Assembly: GCF_018320785.1 (NCBI RefSeq)
Contig: NC_054876.1
Coordinates: forward strand, 20,916,212-20,980,211
Length of the DNA: 64,000 nt
Direction: 5' to 3'
Origin: Cheilinus undulatus
Taxonomy: Eukaryota; Chordata; Actinopteri; Labriformes; Labridae
The notes below the pieces were generated by a model. That model was not told where the DNA came from. It did not search any database and saw nothing but the letters and a program-made list of their open reading frames with translations. The position numbers were made by a program, and so were the translations under genes. Positions 56,135 to 64,000 of the stretch are shown in pieces (position 1 is the first letter of the stretch; every line of letters starts with the position of its first letter).

Positions 56135-58795
56135 CCCCTCTCTGAGTTGCCACCTTAACGTGGTGGAGGGGTTTGCATGTCCCAGTGATCCTAGGAGCTA
56201 TGTTGTCGGGGGCTTCATGCCCCTGGTAGGATCTCCCAAGGCAAACAGGTCCTGGGTGAGCAACCAGACGAAGCATGGCTCATAGACCTCATATGGCAGA
56301 ACGGCAGGAAGGACTCAGATCTTCCTTGCCCAGATGTGGGTCACTGGGGCCCCATCCTGGAGCCAGGCCTGGGAGTGGGGCTCGATGGCGAGCGCCTGGT
56401 GGCTGGGCCTGCACCCATGGGGCCCAGCCAGGCAAAGCCCAAAGAGGCAACGTGGGTCCCACTTCCCATGGACTCACCATCCGGCCATAGAGGTCGGGTG
56501 CAGTGCGAGCTGGGCGGCGGCCGAAGGCGGGGACCTTGGCGGTCCGATCCTCGGTTGCAGAGGCTGGCTCTGGGGACATGGAATGTCACGTCTCTGGTGG
56601 GGAAGGAACCTGAGCTTGTGTGTGAGGTTGAGCGGTACTGGCTAGATATAGTTGGTCTCACCTCGATGCACAGCTTGGGCTCCTGAACCAGTCCTCTTGA
56701 GAGGGGTTGGACTCTTTTCCACTCTGGAGTTGCACTTGGTGAGAGGCACCGAGCAGGTGTGGGCATACTGCTTGCCCCCGGGCTGGCAGCCTGTACATTG
56801 GGGTTTACCCCGGTGGACGAGAGGGTAGCCTCCCTCCGCCTTCGGGTTGGGGGACGGGTCCTGACTGTTGTTTGTATGTATGCACCGAACAGCAGCCCAG
56901 AGTACCCACCCTTTTTGGAGTCACTTGAGGGGGTGCTGGAGAGCACTCCTTTCGGGGACTCCATCGTCCTGCTGGGAGACTTCAATGCTCACATGGGCAA
57001 CAACAGTGAGACCTGGAAGGGGGTGGTTGGGAGGAACAGCCCCCTGATCCGAACCTGAGTGGTGTTCTGTTGCTGGACTTCTGTGCTCGTCATGGGATGT
57101 CTATAACGAACACCATGTTCAGGCATAAGGGTGTCCACATGTGCACTTTGCACCAGGACACCCTAGGTCACATTTCGATGATCGACTTTGTAGTTGTATC
57201 ATCGGACTTGCAGCCACATGTCCTGGACACGCGGGTAAAGAGAGGGGCGGAGCTGTCAACTGATCACCTCCTGGTGGTGAGTTGGCTCCGCTGGTGGGGG
57301 AGGAAGCCGGTCAGACCTGGTAGGCCCAAATGTATGGTGAGGGTCTGCTGGGAACGTCTGGCAGAGTCCCCTGTCAGAAGGCGCTTCAACTCTCACCTCC
57401 GACACAGCTTCAACCACGTTCCAGGGGACGCTGGGGACATTGAGTCTGAGTGAGCCGGGTTCCATGCCTCTATTGTCAAGGTGGCTGATAGGAGCTGCGG
57501 CCGTAAGGTGGGTGGTGCCTGTCATGGTGGTAATCCCCAAACCCACTGCTGGATACCGGCGGTGAGGGAAGCCGTCAAGCCAAAGAAGGAGTCTTATTGG
57601 GCATTTTTGGCATGTGGGACTCCAGAGGCAGCTGACAGGTACCAGCAGGCCAAGCAGTTTGCGGCTTCAGAGGTTGCTAAGGCAAAAACTCAGATGTGGG
57701 AGGAGGTCGGAGAGGCCATGGAGAATGACTTCCGTACAGCTTCAAGAAGATTCTGGACCACCATCCAGCGTCTCAGGAGGGGGAAGCAGTGCATTGTCAA
57801 CACCTTGTATGGTGGAGATGGCGCGCTGTTGACCTCAACTCGGGACGTTGTGGGTCGGTGGAAGGAATACTTCGAAGACCTCCTCAATCCCATCGACACA
57901 GCTTCCGATGAGGAAGCAGAGTCTGGGGACGCGGATGTGGACTCTTCTATCTCTGGGGCTGAGGTCGCCGAGGTGGTCAAAAAGCCCCTCAGTGGCAGGG
58001 CCCGGGGGATGGATTAGATCCGCTCTGAGTTCCTCAAGACTCTGGATGTTGTAGGGCTGTCTTGGCTGACACGCCTTTGCAACATCGCGTGGACATCAGA
58101 GACAGTGCCCCTGGACTGGCAGACTGGGGTGGTGGTCCCCCTCTTTAAGAAAGGGAACCGGAGGGTGTGTTCCAATTATAGGGGGATCACCCATCTCAGC
58201 CTCCCCAGTAAGGTCTATTCGGGGGTCCTGGAGAGGAAGGTCCGTCGGATAGTCGATCCTCAGATTCAGGAGGAGCAATGTGGTTTTCGTCCTGGTCGTG
58301 GAACAGTGGACCAACTCTACATTCTCGGTAGGGTCCTAGAGGGTGCATGGGAGTTTGCCCAACTAGTCTACATGTGTTTTGTGGACCTGGAGAAGGCATT
58401 GGACCATGTTCCGCGAGGAATCCTGTGGAGGGTGCTCTGGGAGTATGGGGTGCCAGATGCCCTGATAAGGGCAGTTCGGTCCCTGTACGACCGGTGCCAG
58501 AGCTTGGTCTGCATTGCCGGAAGTAAGTTGGACTCGTTCCCAGTGCAAGTTGGACACGGCCAGGGCTGCCCTTGGTCACCGGTTCTGTTCATAACTTTTA
58601 TGGACAGAATTTCTGGGTGCAGCCAGGGTGTTGAGGGCCTCCGGTTTAGTGGCCTCAGGATTAGGTCTCTGCTTTTCGCGGATGATGTGGTTCTGTTGGC
58701 TTCATCAGACCAGGACCTCCAGCTCTCACTGGAACAGTTTGCAACCAAGTGTGAAGTGGCTGGCACACCGTTTACATCATCCACTTCCGTGAGGA
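56135..58795 (+). mobile_element. LINE (APE-type non-LTR retrotransposon), lacking its 3' part
   Basis: A 5' UTR-like segment (56135-56570) precedes a broken second-ORF-type protein. The endonuclease shows WNVTSL near 56580, [11 protein letters not shown] near 56970 and STDH near 57256. The reverse transcriptase shows CSNYRGI near 58170, QCGFRPGRGT near 58277, VDLEKALDHVPRG near 58381, GQGCPWSPVLF near 58561 and catalytic FADD near 58675. Homology stops soon after FATKCEVAG (about 58760), inside the RT domain. Damage seen: a stop near 56684, a frameshift near 57045-57065, and stops near 57451 and 58015. It resembles a common fish LINE; I do not assign a clade. Confidence 0.88.
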
Positions 58796-59464
58796 AGAGT
58801 AATCGAGCACAGATTCTCATCTGAACACAATATGCGTGTGTGTTATTGTCCCAAAGTTCAAAATATCATATGCCCTCTGGATATCTGAGACTAGTTAATA
58901 TACCTGTTGAAAACCATTCAGAACAGTTGTTTAGCTGTCTCCAAATCAAAGAAACTTGATCGGTGCATGTTTTCAGAACATGTTCCCGGACACTTGGATG
59001 TAATGGATAACGTTTTTTAGGACTCTATTTAATGGACATGGTTTGCCAAGATAGTGGACCTGCCTGCCCAAACTGCTGTTTCAAGGTAAAAAGGGAAATG
59101 TGATTTCCCCGTTATGGAAAGTTTGAATGTCTTATATATATACGCATTGTGCATTTGATTACAGTTTTTAAAAAAAAAAGTGAAAACAGCAGGGAGCTGC
59201 GCTATGGCTTAAACGTCAACATGTGTTAAACGCAGCTTGCGCTTGAGCCGACACCAACTGGCAACCTCTTGGTTCGAGGGCAGGTGCTTTACCTGCTTGA
59301 CTAGCCCCCTGCCATAGCATACTGGCACAAAAAGGACTTATATCCATAACACCCCGGAGGTACTAAATAACTAAATATCCATATAAGTGTGCGTTGAAAT
59401 CTTCTTGGTAAACTGGAATATGGTAATCATCATAGGTAATCAGTGACTTATTGAAATTTTTACC

Positions 59465-59725
59465 TCCACCAAGGAGGTTATGTGATCAGCAGGGTTTGTT
59501 AGTTAGTTTGTTTGTTAGTTTGTTAGCAACATAACTCAAAAAGTTATGGACAGATTTTGATGCCATTTTCAGGAAACAACAGAAATGGCATAAGGAAAAA
59601 CTGATTAGATTTTGGCAGTGATCCGGATCACCGTCTGGATCCAGGAATTTTTTGAAGGATTCTTTATTATTGAGAGATGGGGCTAATGGTAGAGGTCGGC
59701 GCTCTCTGAGTAGTTTTCTAGTTTT
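59465..59725. repeat. Widespread dispersed repeat (ACCTCCACCAAGGAGG type)
   Basis: The start acctccaccaaggaggttat, the GTTTGTTAGTTTGTTAGCAA tract, aactcaaaaagttatggaca and gatccggatcaccgtctgga are words of a repeat seen in many animal genomes. There is no ORF and its superfamily is not assigned. The 58796-59464 interval before it holds nothing that I recognise. Confidence 0.6.
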
Positions 59726-60290
59726 TATTAATAGTGTATAACAGCAGACTTTTAATTTCTTTTGTGTTGACCTCTGTGCAGTTTGAACCTTTTCCCTTTA
59801 TTTTAAGCACTAGGGGGAACTCTTCTGTTTGAAGGGGAGACAGACCCTTTGATTCCCTCCACTTCCCATTTCCTCCTTGAGAGCAACCTCTTTGTTGTTG
59901 CTGGACGAATGATTGGGCATTCCTTGAGCCCAGCAATTGTGCATGTGCCATTTGGTGGATCCCCAGAAGAAGCCACGATAGATATTAAGTGCTGTGCTGA
60001 TTTGGATATCCGTGAGACAATCAGGATGGTGAGATTTTTTTGAACTTTTATAAATTCTAGTTTTGTTTAAAAACAATAGAATTTGTTGTCACTGGAACAT
60101 GATAGGATCATCTGAGGTTATTACAGTTTCACTGCATTGTTTTTAGTGGATTGCCATAGAGAATTATGGGGTTATATTTTCTCCCGGTTCTCACCTTGTT
60201 TGTTTTGTTTATGTTTATTTGTTGGTGGTTTATCTTGGTAATCATTATTTTAGCTAATTATCCAATACATGTAAATTTTCTGTACATATA

Positions 60291-60837
60291 CAGTGCTTAA
60301 CAAATTTATTAGACCACCCTAACCCTAACCAAAGTAAGGTTTATGCCACAGCTGCCCTAAATTAACAGCATTGGTAATTACCAAAATCATTTTTTTATGT
60401 TTCTGCAATGGTTAGTACACCAATCTGTACAAGCTCTTCAACCCAAATGGTATTTTTAATGCTAAAATATAATTTTTTTGTATCCATGAATTTTCAAATT
60501 TACTGATTTGCAAAAAAAAAAAAAAACTGAAAAAATATTAAAGCACATTAATATTTCTTGATTAATATGTCAAATTATAGTTATTTCTTTGCATTCCTGA
60601 ACAGAAAAATTAGTTTTAGTGGTTGAATGTTGTGCTTGATTCGTTTCTGACTTCTCAGAGAAGCCCAGTGAGCCGGCTCAAATTTGGGTGAATTCAGTTT
60701 GAAATCCCTCATTCCTGTTCAAAATGGTAAAATGTGGAGAGCTGACTGAAAATGAAAGAGTCCGTGTTAAAGCACTGCATGACGCTGGATGGTCTTTGAG
60801 ACAAATTTGACAGGTGGTCTAATAAATTTAAGCACTG
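60291..60837 (+). mobile_element. Tc1-like deletion derivative keeping a 28-codon transposase start
   Basis: The ends are inverted: cagtgcttaacaaatttatt, then agaccacc at the left, and the complement of ggtggtctaataaatttaag, then cactg at the right. TA lies outside each end. A reading frame at 60724-60810 (MVKCGELTENERVRVKALHD, then AGWSLRQI and a stop) matches the N-terminal helix-turn-helix start of Tc1-like transposases. Everything after it is missing. Two CCCTAA units lie just inside the left end. Confidence 0.75.
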
Positions 60838-62820
60838 TATGTTATAGATTAATTTTAGCAAATGATATTTTCCGTGTTTTGTTTTTTTTTTAATTAAGAG
60901 TTACGTGGAGTTTTTTTATACTACATACAACAAAAATACTCTACAGCCACTCGACACTAAACTGGTCAAGGTACAAAAAAAGGCTTGTCAAACTCATGAT
61001 TGAAACATGTTTATTTATGCTTGGTAATGTTTGTATTTTTATACAGTTGCAAATTTGACAAGTTTTATCAACATTAACAAGTTACAACACTGCAAACAGG
61101 AAGTACTCACATGAAGACATTGGGACTACACTGGTGAAAAAATAAGGTATTATAGCTAGGGTAGAGAGTGAGTATGAATACTTAGTGCATGTGGTACAAA
61201 TTAGTGTACATGATCATTATTGCATGGGATACATTTCCAGGGCAGATGTATCTACAAAGAGCAGAAAGTTTGCTAAATGCTTTCAAAAGAGAAAACCCTG
61301 AATCTCCCGATTGAGAAATCTCAGTCAGGGGATTCTTCATGTTGGGTTGTTTGTCATTTTATTTTAATGCAACCATTTTCAAAAACATGCTTACAGACAA
61401 AAAAGATACACAGGAGATACGATGTATTGTTAACTATTTATTTTGTGGCACAGTCTTGCTTAGGTATTCAAATAAAGTTGTATGTGGGCCTTCTACCAAA
61501 ATGATGCAATCTGTGGTCCAAAAACAAAAAAAGAATGTGTCAAGACTGTTTATTTTGCCCATTTAGCGATATTTAGCTATTATCTAATGAAACAAAAATA
61601 TATGTTTCAGATAATTTTAAGCTACATTTTTTTAAATACCCATTTATAGGGTACTTTGTATTGTGAGGTGGCATTCTTAAATCTAATCATTTAAATTTCA
61701 TTTCATGAGAATTATACTGTCACTATTATAATTCAGGTGTCAGAACAAACAGTGCTGTCAATACCATAGCATGGCATTATTTCTCAAAATTACAAATATT
61801 GAACCATTAATGATGTTTTGATGTTTTTTGTAGTTTAATGTGGATTTAAACTAATTAATCCTTGACTTTGAATCACCCCAAAAATTATAACATCATCATT
61901 ATCATTAATCATGTCGCATAAATAAGTCAAAAACAGGCTTTTTATCGACAGATCTATTCTTTATTTAAACAAAATATAAAAAGCTTTGTAGGATAATTTT
62001 TCACTTTCTCATTTTTTTGTGCAAGTAGTGACAAAAATATAAATAAACCGTTAAAATACAAAAAAAAAAAAAAAATGGTAGAAATGTGAATCTTGAATAT
62101 TCATCAAAATGCGGGATAAAAAAAAAATCAGACAATATCTTTTAATTTCCGGATTCCAACTCTGTTTTTACACCAATCTGACAGAATTGCTTATTGCATA
62201 GTGTTAGTACTGTAAAATAGACCCACTGTTCTCAGGACATCAGTCTTTTGAAAACTATTTGTCGTTGAGATACAATTTTTTGATATCATTCTAATCAGAT
62301 TCTAAGTAGAAGATATCATGCATGACAAATAAAAGCTCGGGTCTCAGGAGGTTAATCTTCTCCCAGTACAGATAGAAGACAGTTTAGGAAGAACAGAAAA
62401 CGTTTTGGGTCATTTCAATGATCATTGTATGCCTTTCTACCACCACAAGAGGGTGCTGGTTGCATAAAACATAAGGCGCAGGGTGGGGATTAATTGTCCC
62501 CAAAGTATTTTTCATGTCTCAGGGATAGAGACCAGTATTACGCATTTGTATTACGCATTTGTCATTGAAAGATATTGTCATGAAATTGCGGTTGTCCTCA
62601 TTATGTGTGTGAGGTTTTCAGTGGGTGCAATAATCTATAGAAACATAATCCAGGCGAACAAACTTCGCATGAGTGATGAAATCATTATTGCATCAATGAA
62701 TAACGCATTTTCAACAGATAATTGGTGCTGTCTACTTTTTTATCCAGATAATGGGTTATTCCTTAATCCTTTGTGTCTTTTAAGGGTGGCGGGACACACG
62801 CAAATGAGCGGATGTTGCGT
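60838..62820. other. AT-rich intergenic DNA, nothing recognised
   Basis: It has many poly-A/T runs and no splice-flanked exon, RNA gene or defined repeat end that I can support. The ORFs here, including the one at 62483-62875, have no recognisable similarity. Confidence 0.5.
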
Positions 62821-62825
62821 AGAAA

Positions 62826-63002
62826 TTTTCCCGCGTTTTCGGCTCGAGACTTGGGGTTGGTTTGTTTTCGGTTGATCACGTGAGCCAGTAGTTTGCCCGC
62901 TATGCTATGTATCAGTCCAGAGAGAGTTCGAGGTAAAAATACAAACCGTAGCATGTTTAATCCATACTTCATCAAATAACAAACGTGTTTAGCGCGGGAA
63001 AA
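62826..63002 (+). promoter_or_regulatory. rb1 promoter with two E2F-type sites and an E-box
   Basis: TTTTCCCGCG at 62826-62835 and GCGCGGGAAAA at 62992-63002 both fit the E2F consensus in opposite orientations. A perfect TCACGTGA (CACGTG at 62877-62882) lies between them. The region is locally CpG-rich and 290-460 bases upstream of the rb1 start codon. The human RB1 promoter is known to carry an E2F site, so feedback control by the E2F/RB circuit is a reasonable inference. Confidence 0.55.
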
Positions 63003-63288
63003 TAACCCGAAAACACAATAAAAAGACTTGTATAAACAGACTTGTGGAGACTGACTTTGGAGGGCGTTTAAAGGTTGAAACTCCAGCCATAGCATCAGCC
63101 GGCGGGGTACCTCGGTGTAACAAAACAAACACCCACTTCAACCCGGTTTCAGGAAGTCAGTCGGGGTTGTTGTATTGTTGCCACGGAACTTGTGAAGTGG
63201 GCTTTAAATTTTTACGCATATCTTGTTGCATTGAAAACATTTATATATTTACGTGTTAAATTTGCCTGTTAGGTAACCGGACATCGAG

Positions 63289-63933
63289 ATGCCACCTAAA
63301 AAACGGAGCTCTGGAACGACACAAAACAAGGAGATGAAGTCTGGAACTGAAATTGCTTCACCGGACAAGAAGGAGAGTCCAGAGTTATCCGTTAAAAAGT
63401 AAGAAAACTTGTGTTTTTACATTCAGACTTCAGGAGCATACCAACAGTGATACTAGCGGCAGGTTACGATGATCTTTAAGTCAAAACAACCCTATTTTGC
63501 TTAGCTTGTGTGCTAATGTTGGACTGTTGCTAGCTAGCAAAGAATGTTATAAACCGTTAGGTCGGCTAGCTAGCTTTTTAAAATGAAGCCAGGTTTTTTG
63601 CTGCTAATACCCAAAAAAGGGCAAGCACCGAGAAAGTAATGAACCGTAAGGTGTTACATACGAATTAATGCTGTTATTACTTATAAATAGACCAAATGTC
63701 GGGCACAAACTTTAGCTGACAGTCGGAGGAGTCCTGTCCTGAAAGTCTGTTGTCATCTGTAAAGCATGTTTGCATTTACAGTTCTGTGTGCTGCATTATT
63801 TCTGTTTTCTAGACACAGAGACAAGGATACAGAGTTTTTAACCCTGTGTAAAGGTCTTCATGTGACAGACATGGTATGTGACCAGGCTTGGAAGCTATGG
63901 AAAACAGTTCAAGACTCCATGGATCAAGCTACC
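63289..63933 (+). CDS. rb1: RB1, retinoblastoma protein (first two coding exons, partial)
   Basis: RB1 is the nuclear pocket protein that restrains E2F transcription factors and the G1/S transition. Exon 1 (63289-63398) begins MPPKKRSSGTTQNKEMKSG. Exon 2 (63813-63933) encodes FLTLCKGLHVTDMVCDQAWK, then LWKTVQDSMDQAT. This aligns with the human segment FTALCQKLKIPDHV..AW..W..V. The MPPK start and a phase-0 end of exon 2 also match human RB1, while p107 and p130 start differently. The long Ala/Pro stretch of mammalian RB1 is absent, so the N-terminus is short. The pocket domain lies beyond the right edge. Intron 1 is 63399-63812; the gene continues past 64000. Confidence 0.85.
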
Positions 63934-64000
63934 GTATGTATATAAAGTATATATGAAATTCTGAATGTGTTTCTGTAGCATGTCCAGTTACAGTGCTCCC

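Noticed and set aside
56341-56985. 214-codon minus-strand ORF.
   Set aside because: It is the antisense shadow of the LINE endonuclease region.
59210-59310. tRNA-like segment with a ggttcgag B-box-like word.
   Set aside because: No matching A box or cloverleaf could be drawn on either strand.
62483-62875. 130-codon plus-strand ORF upstream of rb1.
   Set aside because: It overlaps the rb1 promoter sites and has no recognisable similarity or codon pattern.

Overview
The window is vertebrate nuclear DNA, most likely from a teleost fish. It has split genes with GT-AG introns, AT-rich non-coding DNA full of Tc1-like and hAT-like DNA transposons, and LINEs and repeats typical of fish genomes. Four protein-coding genes can be built exon by exon: complete taf1 (+, 2264-21455), a slain1-like gene lacking a recognised first exon (-, 32174-27638), a complete SLC6-family transporter (+, 36309-51912), and the first two coding exons of rb1 (+, from 63289, running off the right edge). 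Splice phases close without a frame break in all four.

Layout. 1-2263: low-complexity intergenic DNA and the taf1 promoter/5' UTR. 2264-21455: taf1, 40 coding exons and 1982 codons, encoding the largest TFIID subunit (TAND, DUF3591 core, zinc knuckle, two bromodomains, acidic tail). Its larger introns carry a tRNA-type SINE, an hAT-like element and a 52-bp inverted repeat. 21456-27637: taf1 3' end, a Tc1 relic, a composite repeat and a Tc1-like element. 27638-32174: the slain1-like microtubule plus-end gene. 32175-36308: an hAT-like element and a second long Tc1-like copy, then the GC-rich promoter and leader of the transporter. 36309-51912: the transporter, 14 coding exons and 650 aa. 51913-63288: repeat-rich DNA with a LINE missing its 3' part, MITEs and a Tc1 deletion derivative, ending in an rb1 promoter with two E2F-type sites.

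The genes are ordinary host genes with unrelated jobs: transcription initiation, microtubule growth, solute transport and cell-cycle control. I see no operon-like, defence or otherwise new multi-gene system. The most interesting points are splicing features of taf1 (an unannotated-looking 57-nt in-frame exon, tandem in-frame donors, a GC-AG intron), an SLC6 transporter whose pocket residues match no human member I could name, and several well-delimited transposon families with target duplications. All calls come from reading the sequence; no database search was possible.
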